From: an uncultured Phascolarctobacterium sp.
GTDB lineage: Bacteria; Bacillota; Negativicutes; Acidaminococcales; Acidaminococcaceae
Reading direction: 5' to 3'
Assembly (NCBI GenBank): GCA_900551745.1
Contig: URXA01000015.1
Span: 1-30,473, forward strand
DNA: 30,473 bases
Shown here: piece after piece, positions 16,708-23,683 of the stretch
Layout: every line of letters starts with the position of its first letter
Position numbering within the stretch: the first letter of the stretch is position 1
The notes under the pieces: generated by a model
Databases searched by the model: none
Told to the model about the DNA's origin: nothing
Seen by the model: the letters and a program-made list of their open reading frames with translations, nothing else
Made by a program: the position numbers and the translations under genes

Positions 16708-16718
16708 TACTTTGCTCC

Positions 16719-18182
16719 TTATCGTTCTTTTGCTGTTTCTCGCAGCGCCTTTATACAGGCCCCTGCTTTATTTACTGTTTCTGCGAACTCATTGTCGATC
16801 ACAGAATCTGCTACAATCCCGCCGCCGGCCTGTATATAAACTTTACCAGCACGTTTGACCATAGTCCTGATCGTAATACAGATATCCATATTACCGCCAA
16901 AATCTATATAGCCCATACCACCGCCATAAATTCCTCGGCGCTGAGGTTCCAGCTCATCAATAATCTGGCAGGCCCTGATCTTCGGCGCACCGCTTAAGGT
17001 TCCAGCCGGAAATACAGACTGCAAAGCATCCAGGCAATCTTTATCTGCTCTCAATCGTCCAGTAACACGGCTGGTTATATGCATCACATGCGAAAATTTT
17101 TTAATCTCCAGATAATCAAGTACTTTAACACTGCCAAATTCACTTACACGTCCCACGTCATTTCGCCCTAAATCTACCAGCATATTATGTTCGGCTATTT
17201 CTTTGGCATCAGCCAAAAGTTCTTTTTCCAATGCCCGGTCCAGTTCTTCCGAAGCCCCTCTTGGTCTTGTACCTGCAATCGGCATCGTCGTAATCTCGTG
17301 TCCATTCACCTTCACAAGAGTTTCCGGCGAACTTCCTGCAATTTCAACATCATCATTTTTCATCAACACCATATATTGAGATGGATTCGTCGTCCGCAAG
17401 ATACGATACGCATTAAAAAGATCCTGATCGTAGTCTGCTGTAAATTTCTGTGAATAAACTATTTGAAATGCATCGCCATTCTTGATATATTTTTTGCATT
17501 TCTGCACATTAGCTGCATATAGATCCTTACTTTGATTAGATTTTATTTCACCAAGTTTGGCCGCTATAAATGGCCTCTGAGCAACCGAGCTAGCCAAAAG
17601 CGCTTCAACGGCCGTAATTTCCCGCTCAGCTTTTGCATAATTCACCTCTAAATTATCTGTGCGTACATTCACAATAATAAAAAGTTTCTGTTTTAAGTGA
17701 TCAAACGCTACTATTTTATCAAACAACATCAAATCAAAATCAGGAAAATCTGTCGCTTTTGCCGGGTCAAATTGCAGACTCGGCTCACAATACTGAACAA
17801 AGTCATAACCAAAATAGCCTACAAAACCTCCTGTCAAAGGCGGTATCCCTTCGATTTTAGGAACCCTATATTCTTCGAGCACCTCTTTAATACAATTTAC
17901 AGGGTCATTGGTCTTGAATTTTACTTTAGCGCCGTTAATAACTTCTACAACTTTATCTTTAGCTCTCAGCTTGACGATTGGATCATAGCCGACAAAAGAA
18001 TAACGTCCCCAGCGCTCACCGCCCTCCAAACTTTCCAGCAGAAAATAATCGTTGCTGCTGTTTTTTACAGCTGCTAAAAATGCCAGCGGCGTTGTCATGT
18101 CAGCCAGGCATTCTTTCGCAACTGGAACTGCTGTATAGTCTTTTTGATAGGCTTTAACTTCTTCCAGCGTAAGATTAAGCAC
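16719..18182 (-). CDS. trpE: Anthranilate synthase component I
   Basis: Chorismate-using subunit that makes anthranilate, the first committed step of tryptophan synthesis. It has 487 residues. LLES at 48-51, in NDYFLLESLEGGERWGRYSF, matches the tryptophan feedback-inhibition site of TrpE and distinguishes it from PabB. The chorismate-binding domain shows PIAGTRPRGAS, EHNMLVDLGRNDVGRV, FPAGTLSGAPKIRA and RRGIYGGGMGYID. A GTG at 18191 is in frame but sits on the AAGGAG site; GTG at 18182, eight bases after it, is preferred. It is the first structural gene after the T-box leader and thus directly under tRNA-Trp-sensing attenuation, in addition to enzyme feedback. Confidence 0.97.
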   Translation of the reverse strand: MLNLTLEEVKAYQKDYTAVPVAKECLADMTTPLAFLAAVKNSSNDYFLLESLEGGERWGRYSFVGYDPIVKLRAKDKVVEVINGAKVKFKTNDPVNCIKEVLEEYRVPKIEGIPPLTGGFVGYFGYDFVQYCEPSLQFDPAKATDFPDFDLMLFDKIVAFDHLKQKLFIIVNVRTDNLEVNYAKAEREITAVEALLASSVAQRPFIAAKLGEIKSNQSKDLYAANVQKCKKYIKNGDAFQIVYSQKFTADYDQDLFNAYRILRTTNPSQYMVLMKNDDVEIAGSSPETLVKVNGHEITTMPIAGTRPRGASEELDRALEKELLADAKEIAEHNMLVDLGRNDVGRVSEFGSVKVLDYLEIKKFSHVMHITSRVTGRLRADKDCLDALQSVFPAGTLSGAPKIRACQIIDELEPQRRGIYGGGMGYIDFGGNMDICITIRTMVKRAGKVYIQAGGGIVADSVIDNEFAETVNKAGACIKALRETAKER

Positions 18183-18208
18183 TGTTTTCACTCCTTCATC
18201 GTTAAAAT

Positions 18209-18248
18209 AAAATAAAAAAACCTGCCCTTGTTATAACAAGGACAGGTT
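18209..18248 (-). terminator. T-box attenuator (intrinsic terminator)
   Basis: A 12-pair stem (18219-18230 with 18237-18248, one G-T pair) has a 6-base loop and is followed by a T-rich run ending about 27 bases before trpE. It is the OFF state of the leader. Confidence 0.9.
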
Positions 18249-18503
18249 GAAAAAACATATACCTGCGGTACCACCTTGATTCACGAAAACAAATCGTGCG
18301 CTTAAAGCAGAGTGCCAACACACCCCTCGCCCTTAACGCAGGCGCTGCGTTGCAGAGTACTTTCGGCAAGCCGATTTGACTGCACCCTCAGCGGTCCATT
18401 TATCAAACTGCATTTCTATCCGGTTCCCAGCTCCCCGAACTCTCTGTAAGCGCATTTTTTGACTTGATCTCCGCCTCTACGGTTTTGTGGTCGTTATTTA
18501 ATT
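18209..18503 (-). promoter_or_regulatory. T-box riboswitch, tryptophan-specific, leader of the trp operon
   Basis: A leader RNA of about 295 bases that senses uncharged tRNA-Trp. The conserved T-box AAGGTGGTACCGCAGG lies at 18261-18277 in antiterminator position. Stem I has GAGGCGGAGATCAAG at the 5' side and a GGGAGCTGGGAACC block, and its specifier loop contains UGG (18398-18396) followed by A in AAATGGACC, the placing expected for a specifier codon. UGG is the tryptophan codon, which agrees with the genes controlled. A strong terminator follows. Uncharged tRNA-Trp should favour the antiterminator and let transcription enter trpE. Confidence 0.95.
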
Positions 18504-18509
18504 GTTGTA

Positions 18510-18538
18510 AGTTTAGCACCATGTTTAACAAGCGTCAA
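18510..18538 (-). promoter_or_regulatory. Promoter of the trp operon
   Basis: TTGACG (18533-18538) and TAAACT (18510-18515) are 17 bases apart on the minus strand, with TGC before the -10. It places the transcript start at the beginning of the T-box leader. Confidence 0.7.
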
Positions 18539-18650
18539 CAAGTTTTTCGCAAATCACTAAAATTTTTTTTCAACTTTCTAATTTTGTCAATCAGTTTACA
18601 CTTTTAATAAATTCACAGAAAATTCCTGTTATTTTAATATTTATACAGAT

Positions 18651-19403
18651 TCACTCTTCCCCGCTCAAAACAATTCTGCACACATCACCATCGCTGTCAA
18701 TATAAAAATCTAAACTTTTACCGATTTTACTGTTTTTGGGAAAATTATAACCATACATCATCACAGCACCGTCTTTATCATCTTTCAGATAAACGACCCT
18801 TGCCGGGATCCCATACTGGCCTATAACGCGGGCACCGTCGTCACCTGCACCAATACCACGCATTGTATAGATTACAGGAGAAGCTGTCATAAGCTCAACG
18901 ATTTTATTATTACCACGTTTAGCTTTAACCTGCAGCTGCTGAAAATCATAAACCTGACTGCTCCTATCTTTACCTTCTTTTTTTACTTTTCCCAACGATT
19001 TTGCCGCTGAACTGTCAAAAATCTGACCCAAATGCCAATCCCCCAACGAATTATCTTCGTCGATCAATTCTTCAGCCTCAGGCTTTTCCAGATACTCGGC
19101 AAAAACATAACCACTTTTACCATTCCATTCAACTTTTTGCCACTCCCCGCTTTTGCTGCCACTCAGACGAAAAAGCGAATGCCTTGGCAGGCATGCTAAA
19201 ACATCAGCAGTAGTTGAAGGCCCCGAACGAAAATTCACGTCATCATCAGCCAAAACTGCAAATTCACCTTTTTTATAATCAGAAATTTTCTGCGTTGTAT
19301 AATAAGCTTCACTTTTTGCCGCCAGTACAGTTCCTGTCTGCAAAAGCAAGCTCGTCCCCATCATAATGCCCAGCGCAACAGCTGCAAACCTTTGTATCAG
19401 CAT
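18651..19403 (-). CDS. Secreted protein with bacterial SH3 domain
   Basis: Exported protein of 250 residues, function unknown. A signal peptide covers about 1-28 (LGIMMGTSLLLQTGTVLAA). A bacterial SH3 (SH3b/SH3_3) domain lies at about 44-106: GEFAVLADDDVNFRSGPST, then GEWQKVEWNGKSGYVFAEYL. SH3b domains commonly bind cell-wall peptides or accompany wall hydrolases. The remaining 140 residues are acidic and Lys-rich, with no hydrolase motif I can recognise, and end in a beta-rich segment with FYIDSDGDVCRIVL. AAGGAGG precedes the ATG. It has its own promoter and lies between the trp leader and the PheC-like gene; no shared role can be read from this. Confidence 0.85.
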   Translation of the reverse strand: MLIQRFAAVALGIMMGTSLLLQTGTVLAAKSEAYYTTQKISDYKKGEFAVLADDDVNFRSGPSTTADVLACLPRHSLFRLSGSKSGEWQKVEWNGKSGYVFAEYLEKPEAEELIDEDNSLGDWHLGQIFDSSAAKSLGKVKKEGKDRSSQVYDFQQLQVKAKRGNNKIVELMTASPVIYTMRGIGAGDDGARVIGQYGIPARVVYLKDDKDGAVMMYGYNFPKNSKIGKSLDFYIDSDGDVCRIVLSGEE

Positions 19404-19434
19404 TGCAGTTCCTCCTTCTTAATTCTTACGTTTT

Positions 19435-19463
19435 ATTATATGCTAAAGTTTCTGGGAATACAA
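19435..19463 (-). promoter_or_regulatory. Promoter of the SH3-domain gene
   Basis: TTGTAT (19458-19463) and TATAAT (19435-19440) are 17 bases apart on the minus strand, about 30 bases before the start codon. Confidence 0.65.
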
Positions 19464-19480
19464 ATCTGTAAAATTGAAAT

Positions 19481-19523
19481 AAATGTAAAAAGCCTGCCTT
19501 TTTAAGGCAGGCTTTTTACATTT
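19481..19523. terminator. Terminator hairpin after the PheC-like gene
   Basis: A perfect 20-base-pair stem (19481-19500 with 19504-19523) with a 3-base loop, starting one base after the stop codon. The stem carries A and T runs, so it could work in both directions, but both flanking genes are on the minus strand. Confidence 0.9.
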
Positions 19524-19524
19524 A

Positions 19525-20316
19525 TTATTTTATATACTTAGCGTCTAAACGGGCAAATGTTCCGTTCAACTCCATTTCTTCCATCCACATATTCACATAG
19601 TTAAGAAAAATCTGATCACCTTGCTGCATCAGTATGCCAAAGTTGTTTTTTGTAAATGGTTCCTCGATCAAAGGAGCCGCAAGTTTTGCATTATCACGCA
19701 CATAACGGCGTGCTTCCATTGTCTCTGTAATCATAATATCTGCTTTTCCTTCCGCAATCAAACCTGGGATCTCTGCATTTTGCTGATGTACGATCAATGT
19801 ACAGTCAGGCAGATTAGCAAGAGCAAATTTTTCATTAGTACCTCCCGGATTTACCATTACACGCACATCTTTTTTATTCATATCAGCCAGTGTTTTAAAT
19901 TTTTTAGCATCGTCCTTACGACATAGAATAGTTTTGCCAAATACCAGATAACCATTGCTTTGCGCCATTTTTTGTTCTCTTGCTAAAGTGCGGGTGATAC
20001 CGCACATTGCAACATCAAATTTACCAGCCAAAGTATCGGCAGTCAACGTGCTCCATGTAGTTGGTATAAACTTCACCTTAACCCCAAGCGATTGTGCCAG
20101 AAGTTCGCTTGCTTCTGTATCAAAGCCTTCATATCTTCCTGTCTCCCGGTTTAAATAACTCATCGGTTTATAATCGCCTGTAGTTCCAACCAAAAGACAG
20201 CCCCTACTTTGAATTTCGTCCAGTTTTGAAGCCTCTGCATGGGGAAACAAACCGCCAAGTCCAAGCATCGTTACAGCTACAAGGGTCATCATTACAATTT
20301 TCTTTACACTTACCAT
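19525..20316 (-). CDS. Periplasmic substrate-binding-type protein, cyclohexadienyl dehydratase (PheC)-like
   Basis: Exported SBP_bac_3-fold protein of 263 residues with a signal peptide (about 1-29, ending HAEA). Most such proteins bind polar amino acids for ABC importers, but this one carries the segments typical of the periplasmic cyclohexadienyl/arogenate dehydratase PheC: GTTGDYKPMSY at 44-54, VKFIPTTWSTL, AMCGITRTLARE with the ligand-carboxylate Arg113, and NPGGTNEKFA at 156-165. That group converts prephenate or arogenate outside the cytoplasm. No ABC permease or ATPase gene adjoins it, which fits an enzyme or an orphan receptor. Whether the catalytic acid is kept cannot be judged by eye. 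ATG at 20316 is chosen for GGAGG eight bases upstream; an ATG nine codons earlier overlaps nothing useful. Confidence 0.78.
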   Translation of the reverse strand: MVSVKKIVMMTLVAVTMLGLGGLFPHAEASKLDEIQSRGCLLVGTTGDYKPMSYLNRETGRYEGFDTEASELLAQSLGVKVKFIPTTWSTLTADTLAGKFDVAMCGITRTLAREQKMAQSNGYLVFGKTILCRKDDAKKFKTLADMNKKDVRVMVNPGGTNEKFALANLPDCTLIVHQQNAEIPGLIAEGKADIMITETMEARRYVRDNAKLAAPLIEEPFTKNNFGILMQQGDQIFLNYVNMWMEEMELNGTFARLDAKYIK

Positions 20317-20352
20317 ACTACCATCCTCCAATTTTAAGATCACTACCTTTTA

Positions 20353-20381
20353 ATTGTAACTATAAAAAAGCTTTTTGTCTA
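20353..20381 (-). promoter_or_regulatory. Promoter of the PheC-like gene
   Basis: TAGACA (20376-20381) and TACAAT (20353-20358) are 17 bases apart on the minus strand, each one base from consensus. It is back to back with the redox cluster promoter at 20397. Confidence 0.78.
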
Positions 20382-20396
20382 CGACATATTTTTCAT

Positions 20397-20425
20397 TTGT
20401 TTTCAAGCTGTCTTTCTGCTATCAT
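20397..20425 (+). promoter_or_regulatory. Promoter of the CxxC peptide-polyferredoxin cluster
   Basis: TTGTTT (20397-20402) and TATCAT (20420-20425) are 17 bases apart, with TGC before the -10. Only 15 bases separate it from the divergent promoter, so one regulator could control both. Confidence 0.68.
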
Positions 20426-20474
20426 ATTACATACAATATCTTTTGTGCATATTGAAGAAAGTCTGGTACTGCTT

Positions 20475-20597
20475 ATGAAAAAATATCTATGGCTGATAGC
20501 TCTGATTTTTTTAGGCATCGGCATTTGGCAACAACAATATCTCAGCGTGCTTCGTAAAGCAGCTATGATCTGTCTGGAGTGTATTGGCATTGGCTAA
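20475..20597 (+). CDS. 40-residue membrane-anchored CxxC peptide (CD1871A-like)
   Basis: A very short gene of 40 residues. The N-terminus MKKYLWLIALIFLGIGIW is one hydrophobic helix after two lysines, and the C-terminus is VLRKAAMICLECIGIG, with a Cys-Leu-Glu-Cys redox motif five residues from the end. This matches the small Firmicute proteins known as CD1871A family CXXC motif-containing proteins, whose function is not established. The ribosome site is weak (GAAGAAAG some 16 bases before ATG), so the start is less certain than the end; in-frame GTG codons exist upstream. It overlaps the polyferredoxin gene by 14 bases, which implies coupled translation and a joint role. Conserved ending and fixed neighbour make it a real gene despite the length. 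Confidence 0.82.
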   Translation: MKKYLWLIALIFLGIGIWQQQYLSVLRKAAMICLECIGIG

Positions 20598-21447
20598 ACG
20601 AACCCTCATTCAAATCCTTACCGCATTTCTTTATAATGGTAATCTGCCGGGATTCCTTAATGGCCGAATCTGGCAGGGGCCAAGTAAAAGTATTTGCGTC
20701 CCCGGGCTTAACTGTTATTCTTGCCCAGGCGCTTTAGGAGCCTGCCCTTTAGGAGCGTTACAAAGCTCTTTATCAGGAGTGCTCCTACGCTTTCCGTTCT
20801 ATGTTTTAGGACTTATGCTCCTCTTTGGTTTACTGCTTGGGCGAACTGTCTGCGGCTGGCTCTGCCCATTTGGATTCATCCAGGAACTACTTTATAAAAT
20901 TCCGTCGCCAAAGTTTGCTAAAAATAAAGCAACGAGGACTTTGACAAAACTTAAATACATTATTGGTTTGCTTTTCGTTATTATTTTGCCAATAGTTTTT
21001 TTCTATGTCGTTGGTGTTGGCGCACCAGCCTTTTGTAAATATATTTGTCCTGCCGGTACTTTGGAAGCAGCATTACCGCTTTTAAGCACCAATCCCTTCC
21101 TCAAACAAAATCTTGGTATGCTTTTTAACTGGAAATTATTTCTACTGCTCGTCACTGTTATTGCCAGCATCGTCATCTATCGACCTTTCTGCCGCTTTAT
21201 CTGCCCTTTAGGAGCCTTCTATAGTTTATTTAATAAAATTTCTTATTTTGGGATCCAGGTAGATAATGTCAAATGCACTGGCTGCGATGCCTGCATACGC
21301 AAATGTAAAATGGACTGCGTAAAGGTAGGAGACCGTGAATGTATTAACTGCGGCGAGTGCATCGATACCTGCCCTGCAAGCGCAATCTCGCTTGGACGTA
21401 AAGTGAAAAAAGCCGACACCAATGTTGCCGAAGCAACAAATAATTAA
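20584..21447 (+). CDS. Membrane polyferredoxin (NapH/CcoG-like 4Fe-4S protein)
   Basis: Integral membrane electron carrier of 287 residues with 20 or so cysteines. It has an N-terminal cysteine cluster (Cys38, 44, 47, 54) and hydrophobic helices at about 67-86, 124-145 and 184-199. Three CxxxCP motifs lie near helix ends (CGWLCP 90-94, CKYICP 151-155, CRFICP 203-207), and two 4Fe-4S ferredoxin clusters close the protein (Cys231/234/237/241 and Cys253/256/259/263). The layout recalls NapH, which moves electrons across the membrane without haem. Start is TTG at 20584, with GGAG four bases upstream, inside the end of the CxxC peptide gene. With the TlpA-like thioredoxin behind it, a role in feeding reducing power to extracytoplasmic thiols is inferred. 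Confidence 0.88.
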   Translation: MALAKRTLIQILTAFLYNGNLPGFLNGRIWQGPSKSICVPGLNCYSCPGALGACPLGALQSSLSGVLLRFPFYVLGLMLLFGLLLGRTVCGWLCPFGFIQELLYKIPSPKFAKNKATRTLTKLKYIIGLLFVIILPIVFFYVVGVGAPAFCKYICPAGTLEAALPLLSTNPFLKQNLGMLFNWKLFLLLVTVIASIVIYRPFCRFICPLGAFYSLFNKISYFGIQVDNVKCTGCDACIRKCKMDCVKVGDRECINCGECIDTCPASAISLGRKVKKADTNVAEATNN

Positions 21448-21468
21448 CTTTTGTAACCATTTATAAAA

Positions 21469-21510
21469 TTAGTATAACAAACGTTACAAGTATAAACTTT
21501 GTTATACTAA
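21469..21510. repeat. 13-base inverted repeat before the TlpA-like gene
   Basis: TTAGTATAACAAA (21469-21481) and TTTGTTATACTAA (21498-21510) are exact inverse copies 16 bases apart. No T run follows on the plus strand, so it does not look like a terminator. Its right arm covers the -35 of the next promoter, which suggests an operator. Confidence 0.7.
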
Positions 21511-21528
21511 AATAAAGTTTATTATGAT
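21499..21528 (+). promoter_or_regulatory. Possible promoter of the TlpA-like gene
   Basis: TTGTTA (21499-21504) and TATGAT (21523-21528) are 18 bases apart, about 32 bases before the start codon. It would allow the thioredoxin to be made independently of the polyferredoxin. Confidence 0.5.
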
Positions 21529-21559
21529 ATCCTAAAATTTTACAAAGCGAGGTACTGTT

Positions 21560-22066
21560 ATGAGCACACTCAAAAAAGTTATCTTAGGCGTAATCTTACT
21601 TACTGCCGTCGCTGCAAGCGGCGTACATTTTTTCGACCTCCCGCATATTGCCAAAGCAGAAACTAACGCGGCTCCGGCTTTTACTGTAACAGATATGAAT
21701 GGACAAACTGTTTCCCTTGCTTCTCTAAAAGGTAAACCTGTTTTCCTTAATTTTTGGGCAACCTGGTGCCCTCCCTGTGTTGGAGAAATGCCTGATATCC
21801 AAAGAATGTACGCAAAATATGGAGATAAAGTCCACTTTATTATCGTCAACATCGACGGCACCCAACCTGATGTAGCTGCATTTATGGAAAATCACGCTTT
21901 CAGTTTCCCTGTTGCGCTTGATACGAATGGAGCTACTGCTTCAGCCTATGCCGTTCAGGCTATACCAACAAGTTACATCATTGATGCTGACGGCAATGTT
22001 ATTGACAGCCATGTCGGCGCATTAAGTGCAGGTGATATGGAAAGTTTCATTACATCTGCTTTCTAA
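21560..22066 (+). CDS. TlpA/ResA-family extracytoplasmic thioredoxin
   Basis: Membrane-anchored or secreted thiol-disulfide protein of 168 residues. A single hydrophobic stretch at about 6-24 serves as signal or anchor. The thioredoxin fold has the AhpC/TSA-like entry APAFTVTDMNGQTVSLASLKGK, the active site WATWCPPC (Cys70, Cys73) and the cis-proline loop IPTSYIIDADG. ResA, TlpA and relatives keep cysteines reduced outside the cytoplasm, for instance during cytochrome c maturation. No CcdA/DsbD gene is seen; instead the neighbour is a membrane polyferredoxin and a CxxC peptide, which may do that job. GAGG lies seven bases before the ATG. Confidence 0.92.
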   Translation: MSTLKKVILGVILLTAVAASGVHFFDLPHIAKAETNAAPAFTVTDMNGQTVSLASLKGKPVFLNFWATWCPPCVGEMPDIQRMYAKYGDKVHFIIVNIDGTQPDVAAFMENHAFSFPVALDTNGATASAYAVQAIPTSYIIDADGNVIDSHVGALSAGDMESFITSAF

Positions 22067-22073
22067 AACCTTA

Positions 22074-22112
22074 AAAATAAAAAACGACTGCATAGCAGTC
22101 GTTTTTTATTTT
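22074..22112. terminator. Bidirectional terminator between the TlpA-like and aldehyde dehydrogenase genes
   Basis: A perfect 18-base-pair stem (22074-22091 with 22095-22112) with loop ATA, core CGACTGC flanked by A and T runs on both sides, lies between convergent genes and can stop both. Confidence 0.93.
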
Positions 22113-23592
22113 ATTCATATAACCCTAAAGTATTTTCCGAAAGATTAATCATAATATTTTTAGTCTGACTATAATGATCCAGCATCACCTTATGAGTTTC
22201 ACGCCCAATACCGGATTGTTTATATCCTCCAAAAGGTGCACCTGCCGGAATGGCATTATAGGTATTGACCCAAATTCTACCGGTCTGTACAGCTTTAGCC
22301 ACGCGCATAGCACGATTGATATCCTGAGTCCAGACAGCACCGCCCAGACCATAAACGCTTTCGTTTGCCATACGGATAACATCCGCTTCGTCCTTAAATT
22401 TAATGACTACAGCAACCGGTCCAAAAATTTCCTCCTGAGCTACACGCATATTATTAGTAACATTGGTAATCAGAGTAGGAGCAACAAAATTACCATTCTC
22501 TAAACCATTATCAGTCAATTTATAGCCACCGCAGGCGATAGTAGCACCTTCCTGTTTGGCAATATCAATGTAACTCAAAATCTTTTTGACCTGATTTGCA
22601 TCAATTTGTGCACCCATTTGTACGCCTTTATCAAGCGGCAGACCTACTTTTACTTTTTCAAAACGTTTGACTGCTTCTTCTACAAATTTATCGTAGATTG
22701 CTTCATGTACAAAAACACGTGATCCTGCGCAGCAAACCTGGCCCTGATTAAAAAGAATCCCCAGCAGTAACCCTTCCATAGCCAAATTCCAGTTGCAGTC
22801 TGGGAAGAAAATATTAGCTGATTTGCCACCCAGTTCCAAAGTGGCAGGAATCAATTTCTCAGCGGCAGCTTCGGCAACAGAACGCCCGACTTCAGTAGAA
22901 CCGGTAAACGCCAGCTTAGCAAAGCCAGGATGTTCAAGGATATCGTTACCAGATTTTGATCCCTTACCGGTAATAATATTCAGAACTCCTTTCGGCAGTA
23001 CACCTTCAAGCAATCTTGCCAGCTCAAGAATACTAAGCGACGTCTGACTGGAAGGTTTAATGACAATAGTATCGCCTGCAGCCAACGCCGGAGCTAATTT
23101 CCACGCTGCCATCAAAAATGGGAAATTCCAGGGAATAATTTGTCCCACAACTCCCAGCGGCTCATGCAGCACCAAACTCATCGTATTATTATCCAGCATG
23201 GTCGCAGTACCTTCCTGCATTCTGATAGCAGCTGCAAAATAGCGGAAATGATCAGCGGACATTGGAATATCGATTCCTGATGTCTCACGTAAAGGTTTAC
23301 CGTTATCCATAGACTCAACCTTTGCCAAGTGTGCGGCATTTGCATCAATAATGTCAGCTATTTTATTTAAAATATCAGCTCTTTGCTGCGCAGTAGTATC
23401 TTTCCATGTTTCAAAAGCTTTCTGCGCCGCTTTTACAGCATCATCAACATCCGCTTTAGTTGCTTCAGCACATACCGCCAAATGTTCACCAGTCGCAGGA
23501 TCTGTAGAACTAAACGTAGCTCCATCTGAAGCCGGCCGCCATTCACCATTAATATATAAACCATATTCTTTCAATAAATTTTCTTGCATCAT
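22111..23592 (-). CDS. NAD(P)-dependent aldehyde dehydrogenase
   Basis: Oxidises an aldehyde to its acid; 493 residues, standard for the superfamily. The Rossmann domain shows IIPWNFPFLMAAWKLAPALAAG and GSTEVGR, the general base Glu253 is in LELGGKSANIFF, the catalytic cysteine is Cys287 in NQGQVCCAGSR, and the C-terminal EEIFGPV and GGYKQSGIGRE complete the signature. The closest general type is the broad-range acetaldehyde/betaine/phenylacetaldehyde group (AldA, ExaC, AcoD); the substrate cannot be told. No glycine-betaine or diol genes adjoin. AGGA is seven bases before ATG 23592. It is a single-gene unit with a near-consensus promoter. Confidence 0.93.
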   Translation of the reverse strand: MMQENLLKEYGLYINGEWRPASDGATFSSTDPATGEHLAVCAEATKADVDDAVKAAQKAFETWKDTTAQQRADILNKIADIIDANAAHLAKVESMDNGKPLRETSGIDIPMSADHFRYFAAAIRMQEGTATMLDNNTMSLVLHEPLGVVGQIIPWNFPFLMAAWKLAPALAAGDTIVIKPSSQTSLSILELARLLEGVLPKGVLNIITGKGSKSGNDILEHPGFAKLAFTGSTEVGRSVAEAAAEKLIPATLELGGKSANIFFPDCNWNLAMEGLLLGILFNQGQVCCAGSRVFVHEAIYDKFVEEAVKRFEKVKVGLPLDKGVQMGAQIDANQVKKILSYIDIAKQEGATIACGGYKLTDNGLENGNFVAPTLITNVTNNMRVAQEEIFGPVAVVIKFKDEADVIRMANESVYGLGGAVWTQDINRAMRVAKAVQTGRIWVNTYNAIPAGAPFGGYKQSGIGRETHKVMLDHYSQTKNIMINLSENTLGLYE

Positions 23593-23655
23593 TTACACTT
23601 CCTTTATTGTTTTTTCGTTGCCGGCAGTTTATCATCGTCGGCTCTTTTATATATG

Positions 23656-23683
23656 ATTATAGTAGATTTCCGGCATATGTCAA
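23656..23683 (-). promoter_or_regulatory. Consensus promoter of the aldehyde dehydrogenase gene
   Basis: TTGACA (23678-23683) and TATAAT (23656-23661), both perfect, are 16 bases apart on the minus strand. The leader to the start codon is about 60 bases. Confidence 0.9.

Noticed and set aside
18585..18590. Perfect TTGACA on the minus strand upstream of the trp promoter
   Set aside because: No acceptable -10 lies 16-18 bases downstream (only A/T runs); the promoter at 18510-18538 fits the leader start.
20226..20474. Long in-frame extension before the CxxC peptide
   Set aside because: It runs back through both divergent promoters and into the PheC-like gene; its composition is not protein-like and family members are short.
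21469..21510. Inverted repeat as a terminator of the polyferredoxin gene
   Set aside because: It is AT-rich with a 16-base loop and is followed by AAATAAAG, not a T run, so an operator is more likely.
22174..22503. 109-codon frame opposite the aldehyde dehydrogenase
   Set aside because: Antisense shadow over conserved C-terminal motifs, with no start signals.
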